27,538 nucleotides of DNA. Origin: Streptomyces sp. NRRL F-6131 (GTDB taxonomy: Bacteria; Actinomycetota; Actinomycetes; Streptomycetales; Streptomycetaceae). The stretch lies in contig JOHN01000086.1 in assembly GCA_000719695.1 (NCBI GenBank), positions 1-27,538 on the forward strand. The letters run 5' to 3'. The notes under the pieces were generated by a model, which searched no databases, was not told where the DNA came from, and saw only the letters and a program-made list of their open reading frames with translations. Numbering within the stretch: the first letter of the stretch is position 1; every line of letters begins with the position of its first letter. This document shows, in pieces, positions 7,514-16,351 of this stretch. Both the position numbers and the translations under genes were made by a program.

Positions 7514-7945
7514 TCAGCCCAGCCGGTCGCCGTACACCCGGTCGACGGCCAGCACCATCAGCACCCGCCGGTCGGCCACCATCGCGGCCCGGTACTCGGC
7601 CCAGTCCGGGTGCTCGCCGGCCGCGCGCCGGTAGTAGTCGACCAGAGCCGCCACCTCCGGCCCCTCCGGATCGGCGCCGGGACCGATCAGCGTGACGGTG
7701 CCCTCGGCGGTGGCCCACGCCCGGCCGTCGGCCCGGGTGACCTCCAGGGCGGCGCGCGGATCACGGCGCAGATTGGCCGTCTTGGCGCGCCCCTCCGTCA
7801 TCGACACGTACAGCCGCTCGGCGGCCCGGTCGTAGAACGGCATGACGGGCGACAGCTGCGGTCGGCCGTCGGACTTGATCGTCGCGAGCACGCCGAGGCG
7901 GCTCTCCGTCAGCAGGGCCCGGGGGTCGAAAGGCTCGTTCGTCAT
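7514..7945 (-). CDS. PPOX-class (pyridoxamine-phosphate-oxidase-like) flavin/F420 oxidoreductase
   Basis: 143 residues with the split-barrel pattern of the actinobacterial PPOX/F420-dependent family: an LGVLATIKSDGRPQLSPVMPFYD opening, LYVSMTEGRAKTANLRRDPRAALEVT, then WATAEGTVTLIG and a C-terminal YRAAMVADRRVLMVLAVDRVYG. These small dimeric cytoplasmic proteins bind FMN or F420 and often reduce quinones, biliverdin or xenobiotics. Cofactor and substrate are not determined here. ATG 7945 is supported by a promoter whose -10 lies 6 nt upstream, implying a leaderless transcript, and by a 22-bp palindrome in the promoter spacer suggesting MerR-type control. Confidence 0.85.
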   Translation of the reverse strand: MTNEPFDPRALLTESRLGVLATIKSDGRPQLSPVMPFYDRAAERLYVSMTEGRAKTANLRRDPRAALEVTRADGRAWATAEGTVTLIGPGADPEGPEVAALVDYYRRAAGEHPDWAEYRAAMVADRRVLMVLAVDRVYGDRLG

Positions 7946-7951
7946 GCGGCC

Positions 7952-7983
7952 ATCCTGCACCTTCACACCGGTGTGAAGGTCAA
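7952..7983 (-). promoter_or_regulatory. MerR-type promoter with 22-bp palindrome
   Basis: Minus strand: -35 TTGACC (7983-7978), 20-nt spacer, -10 CAGGAT (7957-7952), then 6 nt to the ATG. The spacer is centred on a perfect palindrome at 7959-7980, half-site ACCTTCACACC. An overlong 19-20 bp spacer filled by a palindrome is the hallmark of promoters activated by DNA distortion by MerR-family proteins such as SoxR. No merR gene lies in the window. Confidence 0.7.
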
Positions 7984-8015
7984 GACTCGTCCCGGAGTTC
8001 CACGGGGAAATGCCG

Positions 8016-8044
8016 TTGCGGTGGGCCGATGAGACCGGTAGCGT
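8016..8044 (+). promoter_or_regulatory. Sigma-70-type promoter of the tandem GNAT gene
   Basis: TTGCGG (8016-8021), a 17-nt spacer, and TAGCGT (8039-8044). Transcription would start near 8051, which rules out the ATG at 8010 as translation start and favours a start near 8094. Confidence 0.65.
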
Positions 8045-8093
8045 CCTCCGGCTCGACGTTGTGGACCCTGGCGTTCCTTTTACTGGAGATGAT

Positions 8094-8972
8094 TTGTCGA
8101 TTCGCATCATGGTTCTGACTGCTCCTGAGCACAGCGCGCCCGGCGGGCGGTTGGTGTGGCTGGCGGCGGACGGGGAGGGGAATCCGGTCGGGACGGCCTC
8201 GTTGCGGTTTTTCGGGGATCCGGGGCAGGCGCATCTGGCCGAACTGGCGGTGCGGGTGCATCCGGTGGAGCGGCGGAAGGGGGTCGGGTCGCGGTTGGTG
8301 GAGGAGGCGCTGGCCGGCGCCGGGGCCGAGGGGCGGCGGGCCGTGGTGGCGCCGGCGGAGGGTGGGACGCCGGGTGAGGCGTTCCTCGTGGCGCGGGGCT
8401 TCCGGAAGGCGCTGACGCTGCGGCACGCCAGGCTCGACCTGACGGCGGATCCCGGACCGGTGGCGTCGGCGGGCGGAGGGACGGCCGACGGGTACCGGCT
8501 GGTGGCCTGGGACGGCGCCGTGCCCGAGGAGTTGGCCGCGTCGTACGCCGACGCGCGCCGGGCGATGGACGACATGCCGATGGGTGAGGTCGACTACGGC
8601 ACGACGAGCTGGGACGTCGACCGGCTGCGGGCGGCGGCCCGGGTGGTCGAGGAGCGTGGCGAGCACCTGCACACGGTGGCAGCGGTGGCCACGGCCGACG
8701 GTTCGATCGCCGGTTTCACCGAGCTGGTCGTGCCGGCCGACGGCACCGGAGACGCCCTGCACTACGGCACCGCCGTGCTGCCCGCGCACCGCGGCCACGG
8801 CCTCGCCCGGCTGATGAAGGCCGAGTCGATCGACCGGACGCGTCGCCAGTACCCCGCGCTCGCCGGCCTGCTGACCGACACCGCCGAGGACAACGCGGCC
8901 ATGCGGAGGGTCAACGAGGAGCTCGGGTACCGGCCGACGCACGAGACGTACCAGTACCAGCGACTGCTGTGA
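8094..8972 (+). CDS. Two-domain GNAT-family acetyltransferase
   Basis: About 292 residues with two GNAT domains in tandem. The first has LAELAVRVHPVERRKGVGSRLVEEAL and an ending EAFLVARGFRK. The second has HTVAAVATADGSIAGFTELVV, LHYGTAVLPAHRGHGLARLMKAESI and TDTAEDNAAMRRVNEELGYRP. The latter run is typical of mycothiol-synthase-like tandem GNATs of actinobacteria, often of unknown substrate. It is not MshD itself by local motifs, as far as I can judge. TTG 8094 is preferred because GGAG lies 5 nt upstream and the promoter would start transcription near 8051; ATG 8109 is an alternative. It converges on the DUF1905 gene with a 6-nt gap. Confidence 0.8.
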   Translation: MSIRIMVLTAPEHSAPGGRLVWLAADGEGNPVGTASLRFFGDPGQAHLAELAVRVHPVERRKGVGSRLVEEALAGAGAEGRRAVVAPAEGGTPGEAFLVARGFRKALTLRHARLDLTADPGPVASAGGGTADGYRLVAWDGAVPEELAASYADARRAMDDMPMGEVDYGTTSWDVDRLRAAARVVEERGEHLHTVAAVATADGSIAGFTELVVPADGTGDALHYGTAVLPAHRGHGLARLMKAESIDRTRRQYPALAGLLTDTAEDNAAMRRVNEELGYRPTHETYQYQRLL

Positions 8973-8978
8973 CGGGCG

Positions 8979-9281
8979 TCAGGGGTCGAGGAGCTCGACG
9001 GTGACGGCGGCGGTGTCGCCGGCGTCGAGGTCCTCGGCCTTGCGGACGGCGCGCTTGACGGGGAGCACGTAGGCGCCGCGGGTGCTGTCCGGGAAGATCG
9101 AGGTGAGCCAGCTGCTGCCGCCGATCGTGGCCCGCACCCGCACCGAACCGAAGCCGCGGCGCGGCCCGGCGGCGACGTCACGGATCTCCTCGGAGGCCTC
9201 GACCGGCAGGCTGACGAAGGTCCAGAGCTCGCCGCGGCGGGCGTCCCAGATCCAGAGCTCGGCCTCGAAATCGAACTTCAC
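8979..9281 (-). CDS. DUF1905-domain protein
   Basis: 100 residues that match the small DUF1905 beta-barrel family, also found fused to YdeI/OmpD-associated proteins: FDFEAELWIWD, WTFVSLPVEASEEIRD, GFGSVRVRATIGGSSWLTSIFPDS and the K-type ending AYVLPVKRAVRKAEDLDAGDTAAVTVEL. Function is unknown. The GTG start matches the family N-terminus; no ribosome binding site is obvious, but a -10-like GATGCT lies 7 nt upstream. It lies 31 nt downstream of a GNAT gene in the same direction and could also be cotranscribed with it. Confidence 0.8.
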   Translation of the reverse strand: MKFDFEAELWIWDARRGELWTFVSLPVEASEEIRDVAAGPRRGFGSVRVRATIGGSSWLTSIFPDSTRGAYVLPVKRAVRKAEDLDAGDTAAVTVELLDP

Positions 9282-9312
9282 CGGGCAAGCATCGCACGGC
9301 TCGCGTCGGCGA

Positions 9313-9843
9313 TCACATCGGCAAGGAGTGCAGCCGGAGGGCGCCGCCGGGCCACTCGGCGCCGTCGTGCAGCGGGAACCACATGGTGCGCAGCGGCATC
9401 ACCGCCGGGCCGGCCGGCTGGTCCACCTCGACGGGCCCCGCCACCGGCCGCCAGCCGAGCCGGGCGTAGAGCTCGGCCTTGTCCGGACGGCAGAACAGGA
9501 TCGCGAACTCCGGTCCGAGGGTGCGGGCGTGGACCAGGGCGCCGTCCACCACCGCGCGTGCGAGACCGTGTCCGCGCCGGTCCGCGGCGACGGCCACGCC
9601 GCCGAGGCCGACGAGCTCCGTCCGGTCGCCGTCGATCGACACCGGCAGGAGCACCAGTCCGGCGTGGGCCGCGAGCCGGCCGCCCGGCTCCGCGTGGATG
9701 CCGAAGTGGATGTCCTTGGGCCGCCAGACCATCCCGTGCACGGCGACCTGGAAGGGATCCGGGTCGTCCCCGAAGATCTCGGCGGGGGCGTAGTCGTCCA
9801 GGGGGACGACGAGGCGGGGCACGGTGATCTGATCATCGTTCAT
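9313..9843 (-). CDS. GNAT-family acetyltransferase, AAC(2')-like
   Basis: 176 residues. Motif A reads VGLGGVAVAADRRGHGLARAVVDGAL (R-x-x-G-x-G/A form), followed by FAILFCRPDKAELYARLGWRPV, a layout seen in aminoglycoside 2'-N-acetyltransferase-like and related actinobacterial GNATs. The C-terminal strand LRTMWFPLHD also fits that group. Resistance function is not shown; many such proteins act on other amines. The start has no Shine-Dalgarno, but CATCAT lies 6 nt before the ATG, suggesting a leaderless message. It is divergent from the hypothetical gene at 9940 and followed closely by the DUF1905 gene. Confidence 0.8.
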   Translation of the reverse strand: MNDDQITVPRLVVPLDDYAPAEIFGDDPDPFQVAVHGMVWRPKDIHFGIHAEPGGRLAAHAGLVLLPVSIDGDRTELVGLGGVAVAADRRGHGLARAVVDGALVHARTLGPEFAILFCRPDKAELYARLGWRPVAGPVEVDQPAGPAVMPLRTMWFPLHDGAEWPGGALRLHSLPM

Positions 9844-9939
9844 TCCGGCATGATGTCAGGGTGAACCCGCTGCGGAATCGGCGGGAGGTGAGCCGGGAAG
9901 CCTGGTCGGCGGTGGATGCCGCATGCCCGAGGAGGACTC

Positions 9940-10539
9940 ATGGACGCTCACCCGAACGGTGCCGCGCCGGACGACGGCGAGCCGAACGGTGCCGAGCCGA
10001 TCGACGGCGGCCCCCGGCGCGGGCTGGGACCGCTGGCGCGGGTCGACGGACGGTGGCTGGTCGGTGACCACCGGGACCGGACCCACCTGGAGTTCACCGC
10101 GGGGGGCATCGTCCCGCACGCGGACGGGCAGCCCGGTGAGGTCGTCGAGTGGGGCCGGTTCATGGGCCTCGGTCTCGCCGTCACGCCCCACCGGTGGACC
10201 GGCTCCCGGCGAACGGCCCTGCTGTCGCTCGGCCAGATGGCCCCGCTCGGGCTGACCGGCCCGCACCTGACGGCGACGGTCCGGCACCCCTACGCGTACT
10301 GGACCGGCCGGTTCAGCCACCACCGGGGCCACCGGTACGCGCCGCACGAGCTGATCGCCCTGGGCGTGCTCCTCGGCGACACCGTCGAGGCCGGGGAGGC
10401 CGCGCTGCTCGGCGACCGCGCGTGGCTGGACGACGCCGTGCCGCGGATCGCCCCGCTGCGGCGGGAGGGCGAGCTCCGGGCGGCCGTCGGCAAGCTGCTG
10501 GCGGGCGCCCGGGCCGCCCGGGGGCTTCGGGGGTCGTGA
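9940..10539 (+). CDS. Hypothetical protein
   Basis: 199 residues, not recognised. The start is secure: GGAGGA lies 5 nt before ATG, and coding bias is strong throughout. The N-terminal 25 residues are Ala/Asn/Gly/Pro-rich and probably disordered (two copies of EPNGA/NGAAPDDG-like motifs). The folded part begins LGPLARVDGRWLVGDHRDRTHLEFTAGGIV and includes a Trp/Arg-rich centre (EWGRFMGLGLAV, YAYWTGRFSHHRGHRY) and a helical, Ala/Leu/Arg-rich end. No signal peptide or membrane segment is visible. It converges with the DHFR-like gene 9 nt away. Confidence 0.75.
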   Translation: MDAHPNGAAPDDGEPNGAEPIDGGPRRGLGPLARVDGRWLVGDHRDRTHLEFTAGGIVPHADGQPGEVVEWGRFMGLGLAVTPHRWTGSRRTALLSLGQMAPLGLTGPHLTATVRHPYAYWTGRFSHHRGHRYAPHELIALGVLLGDTVEAGEAALLGDRAWLDDAVPRIAPLRREGELRAAVGKLLAGARAARGLRGS

Positions 10540-10548
10540 CGGGGAGGG

Positions 10549-11121
10549 TCAGCGGACGACGTCGAGGACCTGCTTCTGGAGGCCGTTGGAGTAGACGGCG
10601 TGCTCGACGAGCGCGAGCTTCTGGGCGTCCTTGTCGGTGTCGCTGAAGAGCCGCTTGCCCGCGCCCAGCAGCAGCGGGAAGACCAGCAGGTGGTAGCGGT
10701 CGACCAGGCCGGCGTCGGAGAGCGCCCGGTTGAGGGATGCGCTGCCGTGGACGATGATCGGGCCGCCCTCGGTCTCCTTCAGGGCGGCGATCTCGTCGAG
10801 CGAGCGGAGGATCGTGGTGTCGCCCCAGTTGGTCACCAGGTCGTCCTCGGTGAGGGTGGTGGAGACGACGTACTTCGGCAGCGTCCGGTAGCGGGCGAAC
10901 TCCGCCATGTCCGGCCAGACCTCGCTGAAGGCCTGGTAGCTGACGCGGCCCAGCAGCATCGCCGTGGCCTCCTCCTGCTCCCGGCCCTTGATCTCGAAGG
11001 CCTCGGGGACGAACTCGACGTCCTTGAAGGTCCATCCGGAGTTGCGGTAGCCGGGCTCGCCGCCCGGGGCCTCGACGACGCCGTCGAGGGAGATGAACGC
11101 GGTGCTGATCAGGGTGCGCAT
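10549..11121 (-). CDS. Dihydrofolate-reductase-family (RibD C-terminal domain) protein
   Basis: 190 residues with MRTLISTAFISLDGVVEAPGG at the start, LLGRVSYQAFSEVWP, KYVVSTTL, a GPIIVHGSASLNRALSDAGLVDRYHLLVFPLLLGAGKRLF core and a short C-terminal strand. This is the RibD-C/DHFR-like fold common in actinobacteria, probably an NADPH-dependent reductase rather than true folate metabolism. The ATG has GAGGAA upstream. It is the last gene of an ArsR - SRPBCC - DHFR-like unit, 59 nt after the SRPBCC gene, a common operon arrangement in these bacteria. Confidence 0.88.
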   Translation of the reverse strand: MRTLISTAFISLDGVVEAPGGEPGYRNSGWTFKDVEFVPEAFEIKGREQEEATAMLLGRVSYQAFSEVWPDMAEFARYRTLPKYVVSTTLTEDDLVTNWGDTTILRSLDEIAALKETEGGPIIVHGSASLNRALSDAGLVDRYHLLVFPLLLGAGKRLFSDTDKDAQKLALVEHAVYSNGLQKQVLDVVR

Positions 11122-11180
11122 GGTGGTTCCTCGGGAGAGTCGGTACGGGTGGTGGGCAGGGACGGGAGGGGCGGCCCGGG

Positions 11181-11918
11181 TCAGGCGAGGAGGCCGGTCA
11201 GCCACTGCTGCCAGGCGGCCTCGGCGCCGTCGGTGTGCGGCCCGAAGAGGTGGTGGAACATCAGCACCAGGCCGGCGCTGTGGTGGAAGCCGAGGAGGGC
11301 GTCGCCGGTGCGGACCTCGAAGCGCTCGTCGTCCGCCCACACCACCTCGCCGACCAGCGGCGGCAGCCCGGCCGGACGGGTGTCCACCCGGGTGCCGACC
11401 GCGGGCGGGGACGGCAGCGCGAGGGCGCGCGCCAGGACCTCCCGGAGCTCCGCCGCCGGCCGCTCGGGCACCGGCGCGACGCCGAAGACGGGCACGCCGG
11501 TCCGGCCCGGGAAGTGGGTGAGGTACTCGCGCAGCGAGTGGAGGTGGAACGGCCAGCCGCGGCGCAGCGCGTCGTACTCGTCCTCCCAGTCGTCCCCCAG
11601 CAGGCCGCTGTGGACGACACGCAGGACGGTGGCGGAGCCGCCCCGGCCCTCGACGAGGTACTCGAAGGCCATGAAGCGGCCGTCCTCGGCGGTGGGGGTC
11701 CGGGTGGCCAGGCGCTTGCCGGGCTCGTAGCCGGTGATCACCGCGGTCTCGCGGTGGCCGCCGATGTCCATCGCGGCGACGCCGCCCTCGCGCGGGTCCA
11801 GTTCGTTGCGGCCCATGAACCAGGAGTCGAGGCCCGGTCCGGTGGCGATCGCCGCCCAGACCTCGTCCGGGCTCGCCGGGAGGAGCGTCTCCAGCTCGAT
11901 CTCGAACGGGTGGGTCAT
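11181..11918 (-). CDS. SRPBCC-domain (AHSA1-like) protein
   Basis: 245 residues. The N-terminal half is a START/SRPBCC helix-grip domain of the AHSA1 type: FEIELETLLPASPDEVWAAIATGPGLDSWFMG, GGHRETAVITGYEPGKRLATRT, FEYLVEGRGGSATVLRVVHSGLL and DEYDALRRGWPFHLHSLREYLTHFPGR. The C-terminal part (from about 165) adds a second smaller region ending in GFHHSAGLVLMFHHLFG. The ligand is unknown. The start codon overlaps the stop of the ArsR gene (ATGA), so translation is coupled. ArsR/SRPBCC pairs are a recurrent two-gene unit, usually controlled by the ArsR product. Confidence 0.9.
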   Translation of the reverse strand: MTHPFEIELETLLPASPDEVWAAIATGPGLDSWFMGRNELDPREGGVAAMDIGGHRETAVITGYEPGKRLATRTPTAEDGRFMAFEYLVEGRGGSATVLRVVHSGLLGDDWEDEYDALRRGWPFHLHSLREYLTHFPGRTGVPVFGVAPVPERPAAELREVLARALALPSPPAVGTRVDTRPAGLPPLVGEVVWADDERFEVRTGDALLGFHHSAGLVLMFHHLFGPHTDGAEAAWQQWLTGLLA

Positions 11919-12592
11919 CGTGCGTTCTCCTGTCCTGGCGCGCCGTCGGGGCCGGTGGCGGGTTCCGTCGCGGGCCCGGTGGCGGGTTCCGTCGCGGGCT
12001 CGGTGGCGGGTTCGGTGGCGGGGATCTGGTGGAGGCCGACGACCACCCGGTGGGTGCGGCCGCCGGGGGCGGACTCGTCGTGGTAGCGGCTGACCAGGGT
12101 CGCCACCGCCTGGGCGAGTTCCTCGGCGAAGGCCGTGCGGTCGGCCGCCGAGGCGAACCGCACCTGTGCGTCGATGCCGAAGCTGGCGACCCGCCGCCGC
12201 ACCCGGGCGGCGCCGGTCAGCAGCGCCCCGACCTCCTGCACCAGCCGCGACCCGAGGGCCAGCAGCCACTGGGCCGAGAGCTGGTCGCTCGAGCGCGACG
12301 GGTCCGGGCTGACGGCGGCCAGGACGGCGGGCGAGATCACGTAGGAGGCGGCGGTGGCGCGGTACACCCGTTCGGTGACGTTGCCCTTGCGCCGTTCCTC
12401 GGCGAGTTCGACCAGGCCGTGCCGCTCCAGCTCCTTCAGGTGGTAGTTGACCTTCTGCCGGGCCAGCCCGAGTCGGGTGGCCAGCATGGCCGCCGAGCCG
12501 GGCTCGGCGAGGGCGGCGAGGATCCGCCCCCGGAGGGGATCCAGGGACGCCTCGGCCGCGGCGGGTTCTTCGATCACAGCGACGTCCAGCAC
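11915..12592 (-). CDS. ArsR-family winged-helix transcriptional regulator with PATE-repeat tail
   Basis: 225 residues. The DNA-binding winged helix is at about 15-80: LDPLRGRILAALAEPGSAAMLATRLGLARQKVNYHLKELERHGLVEL. A helical C-terminal region follows. The chain ends in a Pro-Ala-Thr-Glu repeat tail (about 190-217), encoded by 12-bp repeats. None of the classical arsenic-binding Cys pairs is present, so it senses something else or nothing. The start is GTG 12592, with -10 GATCCT 6 nt upstream (leaderless). The promoter spacer carries an inverted repeat that suits autorepression. It is the first gene of a three-gene operon. Confidence 0.88.
   Translation of the reverse strand: MLDVAVIEEPAAAEASLDPLRGRILAALAEPGSAAMLATRLGLARQKVNYHLKELERHGLVELAEERRKGNVTERVYRATAASYVISPAVLAAVSPDPSRSSDQLSAQWLLALGSRLVQEVGALLTGAARVRRRVASFGIDAQVRFASAADRTAFAEELAQAVATLVSRYHDESAPGGRTHRVVVGLHQIPATEPATEPATEPATGPATEPATGPDGAPGQENAR
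11951..12022. repeat. 12-bp tandem repeats encoding the PATE tail
   Basis: Alternating GGTGGCGGGTTC- and CGTCGCGGGC-type 12-nt units, forming a 24-nt higher-order repeat on the plus strand, encode the Pro-Ala-Thr-Glu/Gly repeats of the ArsR tail on the minus strand. Confidence 0.8.
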
Positions 12593-12598
12593 GCTTCA

Positions 12599-12627
12599 AG
12601 GATCCCGCCGACAAAAAAATTTGTCAA
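12599..12627 (-). promoter_or_regulatory. Leaderless promoter with inverted-repeat operator for the ArsR operon
   Basis: Minus strand: consensus -35 TTGACA (12627-12622), a 17-nt spacer, -10 GATCCT (12604-12599), then 6 nt to the GTG. Plus-strand GACAAA-aaaa-TTTGTC (12610-12625) is a perfect inverted repeat overlapping the -35 and spacer, so a bound repressor would block RNA polymerase. The run of seven A stands out in this GC-rich DNA. Confidence 0.75.
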
Positions 12628-12723
12628 GGAAATAATTCTTGCCGGCGGGTCGACCCGAGGCGGGCGCGCGAAGGCCGGCGGCAGGAGGCCTGCCGCCGGC
12701 CGGTGGGGCTGGGGGTCGCGGGA

Positions 12724-13263
12724 TCAGGAGGTGGTCGGCGGGGTCCAGTCGGCGGGCAGGCCTGACTGGGCGAGCACCTCGGCCAGGCTGTAGTGGTCCT
12801 GGTCCGAGACGATCCGGCCGTGGCCGTCGAGGTCGAGGAGGGTGGTCATCGGCACCGCGAAGGCCTCGGGCGCGCCCTTGAGGTGGCCGGCGTAGACGGT
12901 CTCGACGGTGATCCGGGCGCCCTCCCGGTGGGTGGCGCGCACGGTGACGTGGACGCCGTCGATGAGCCGGTCGGCGCGGGCCTTCCAGCCGGAGATCTCC
13001 TCTCGGCCGTGGAAGGTGAGGCCCACGCCCAGGTCGGTGTAGACGCCGCGGGCGGTGAACAGGGCACCGAGCGCGCGGGGGTCGGTGCCGTTCCAGGCGC
13101 GCGCCCAGTCGGCGACGATCCTCGGCGGGCACGGCTCGGCGTGCGACGCGGAGGCGGGGGTGACGGGGGCGACGGCGGAGGCGGAGGCGGAGGCCACCGG
13201 GCCGACGGCCGACAGGGCGGCGGTGGCGATCAACGGGATCGCGACGCGGGTTGCGCGGGACAT
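12724..13263 (-). CDS. Secreted NTF2/SnoaL-like protein
   Basis: 179 residues. A Sec signal peptide (MSRATRVAIPLIATAALSAV, then an Ala/Ser-rich ASASA stretch) precedes an NTF2-like domain: IVADWARAWNGTDPRALGALFTARGVYTDLGVGLTFHGREEISGWKARAD, then TVRATHREGARITVETVYAGHLKG and DLDGHGRIVSDQDHYSLAEVLAQSGLPADW. This cone-shaped fold binds small hydrophobic ligands or catalyses isomerisation/cyclisation; no specific reaction can be named. Secretion is unusual for SnoaL-like enzymes. The Ala/Ser stretch is encoded by a GCGGAG hexanucleotide repeat. GAAGGAAG lies before the ATG. It is downstream of the carotenoid oxygenase in the same direction, across a 17-bp tandem repeat. Confidence 0.85.
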   Translation of the reverse strand: MSRATRVAIPLIATAALSAVGPVASASASAVAPVTPASASHAEPCPPRIVADWARAWNGTDPRALGALFTARGVYTDLGVGLTFHGREEISGWKARADRLIDGVHVTVRATHREGARITVETVYAGHLKGAPEAFAVPMTTLLDLDGHGRIVSDQDHYSLAEVLAQSGLPADWTPPTTS

Positions 13264-13286
13264 CGTGGCTTCCTTCGAAGGTGCTG

Positions 13287-13343
13287 GGTCAGGGGGTCAG
13301 GTGGGGCAGGGGGTCAGCTGGGTCAGGGGGTCAGGTGGGTCAG
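13287..13343. repeat. 17-bp tandem repeat between the NTF2-like and carotenoid oxygenase genes
   Basis: GGTCAGGGGGTCAGGTG at 13287-13303, a variant GGGCAGGGGGTCAGCTG at 13304-13320, a third copy at 13321-13337 and a partial fourth from 13338. GGTCAG recurs every 8/9 bp. It fills the 93-nt spacer between the two genes. Confidence 0.85.
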
Positions 13344-13356
13344 GTACCGGACGCGG

Positions 13357-14739
<1,383 letters not shown>

Positions 14740-14758
14740 GACGGATTCCTTTCGGTGG

Positions 14759-14790
14759 AGGTGATGAGGTGATGGCGTGATGAGGTGACG
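14759..14790. repeat. 8-bp tandem repeat between the carotenoid oxygenase and MFS genes
   Basis: Four consecutive units: AGGTGATG, AGGTGATG, GCGTGATG, AGGTGACG. They occupy much of the 69-nt spacer. Confidence 0.8.
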
Positions 14791-14808
14791 GGGAGTGCGG
14801 GGACGCCG

Positions 14809-16329
14809 TCAGACGGCGTGGCCGACGCGGGCCTCGGCGGGGTCGGCGGGCACGGCGGCCCCAGGGAGGACGGCGCCCCGGCCGGTGCGGCGGGCCAGCA
14901 GGACGGCGAGCAGCGCGGTGCCCGCCAGGACGGCGGCCGAGACCGCGAAGGCGGCGCGGTAGCCGGCGGTCAGGGCCTCCAGGTGGGACCCGTGGGCGGT
15001 GGCGGCGCCGGTGACGGAGCCGGCCAGGGTGGTCAGGACGGCCAGCCCGACCGCGCCGCCGACCTGCCGGGTGGTGTTCACCAGCCCGCCGGCCAGCCCG
15101 GCCTCCCGGGGCGGGACGCCGTCCACGGCGAGCGCGGTGAGCTGGACGAAGGCGATGCCCAGGCCCAGGCCGACCAGCAGGCTCGGGCCGAGGATGTCGG
15201 TCAGGTAGCCGCCGTGGGCGTCGATCCGGGACAGCCACAGCAGGCCGAGGGCCTCGGTGAGCAGCGCGGCGGTCGTGGTCGCCGTCGCGCCGAGCCGTCG
15301 GGCCAGGCGCGGCGCCAGGGCGGCGCCGAGCATGTTGGCGGCGGCGAGCGGGAGTTGGCCGGCGCCGGTGGCCAACGGCCCGGAGCCGAGGACCTGTTGC
15401 TGGTAGAGCGGGAGGAAGAAGAACAGGGCGATCCACACCGAGCCGAGCAGTGCCATCAGCAGGTTGCCGGCGGCGACCCGGCCGGTGGTGAGCAGCCGGG
15501 GCGGGATCAGGGCGTCCGGCCGGCGGCGCTCGATCGCGGCGAAGGCGAGGAGGAGGACGGCGGCGGCGCCCAGCGCGGCGAGCACCGGGCCGTCGCCCCA
15601 GCCGGCGCCGCGTGCGGTGGTCAGGCCCCAGACCAGGCAGGTCAGGGCGAGGGTGACGGTGACGGTGCCCGGCAGGTCGAACCGTCCGCCCGCCGCCGCG
15701 CCGGCCCCTTGACGTCCGGTCACCGGGTCGGTCGCCGGGGGTACGAGGACCGTGACCGCCGCCAGCACCAGCGCCGTGCCCAGCGCGACCGCGTGGAAGA
15801 TCCACGGCCAGCCCCACGCCTGGGTGAGCAGTCCGCCCAGCAGCACTCCGCCCGCGCCGCCCGCGCCGGAGACCGCGCCCCAGACGCCCAGCGCCTTCCC
15901 CCGCCCGGCCCCGGTGGGGAACTGCGCCAGGGCAAGGGCGAGCGCCGCCGGGGCGACGGCCGCCGCGGCGAGGCCCTGGACGGCCCGGGCGGCGATCAGC
16001 GGTTCCGGGGCGGTGGCCAGGCCCGCCGCCAGCGAGGCCGCCGCGAACAGGCCCAGTCCGACGGCGAGCACCCGGCGGCGGCCGAGCAGGTCGGCCGCCC
16101 GTCCGCCGGCCGGGAGCAGCGCCCCGAACGCCAGGCCGTAGGCGTTGACCACCCAGGTGACGGCGCCGTCCGAGAGGCCGGTGCCGGTGCGGATCTGCGG
16201 GAGTGCCACGTTCACGATGGAGGTGGCGAGCATGACGGTGAACTGGGCCCCGGCGAGGGCCGCGAGGGCCGCTCCCGGGGAGCGGGACCGGCGTGCCGCC
16301 GGGGTCTTCGGTGGGGGTGCGTCGTTCAT
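14809..16329 (-). CDS. MFS drug/metabolite exporter, DHA2 (14-helix, EmrB/QacA-like)
   Basis: 506-residue integral membrane protein. Family motifs include QFTVMLATSIVNVALPQI in helix 1 (the DHA2 D-x-x-IVNVALP-like pattern, here with T instead of D), GRAADLLGRRRVL (motif A, loop 2-3), LIAARAVQGLAAAAVAPAALAL (motif B region) and WGAVSGAGGAGGVLLGGLL (motif C, antiporter signature). About 14 hydrophobic helices can be counted, consistent with proton-driven export of a hydrophobic compound. ATG 16329 (MNDAPPPK) is preferred to upstream starts, which run into repeats; no Shine-Dalgarno is obvious. It is the first gene of the MFS - carotenoid oxygenase - NTF2 run. Confidence 0.88.
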   Translation of the reverse strand: MNDAPPPKTPAARRSRSPGAALAALAGAQFTVMLATSIVNVALPQIRTGTGLSDGAVTWVVNAYGLAFGALLPAGGRAADLLGRRRVLAVGLGLFAAASLAAGLATAPEPLIAARAVQGLAAAAVAPAALALALAQFPTGAGRGKALGVWGAVSGAGGAGGVLLGGLLTQAWGWPWIFHAVALGTALVLAAVTVLVPPATDPVTGRQGAGAAAGGRFDLPGTVTVTLALTCLVWGLTTARGAGWGDGPVLAALGAAAVLLLAFAAIERRRPDALIPPRLLTTGRVAAGNLLMALLGSVWIALFFFLPLYQQQVLGSGPLATGAGQLPLAAANMLGAALAPRLARRLGATATTTAALLTEALGLLWLSRIDAHGGYLTDILGPSLLVGLGLGIAFVQLTALAVDGVPPREAGLAGGLVNTTRQVGGAVGLAVLTTLAGSVTGAATAHGSHLEALTAGYRAAFAVSAAVLAGTALLAVLLARRTGRGAVLPGAAVPADPAEARVGHAV

Positions 16330-16351
16330 GGCCACAGACTCGCGTCGACCG

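Noticed and set aside
8010..8093. ATG 8010 as start of the tandem GNAT gene
   Set aside because: A good promoter (TTGCGG, 17 nt, TAGCGT) lies between it and the GNAT domain; GGAG before TTG 8094 fits better.
9313..9843. Calling the GNAT a true aminoglycoside-resistance enzyme
   Set aside because: Only general GNAT motifs are visible; specificity residues cannot be judged by eye.
13287..13343. CRISPR-like repeat array
   Set aside because: Units are contiguous without spacers, 17 bp long and only 3-4 copies; no cas genes are near.
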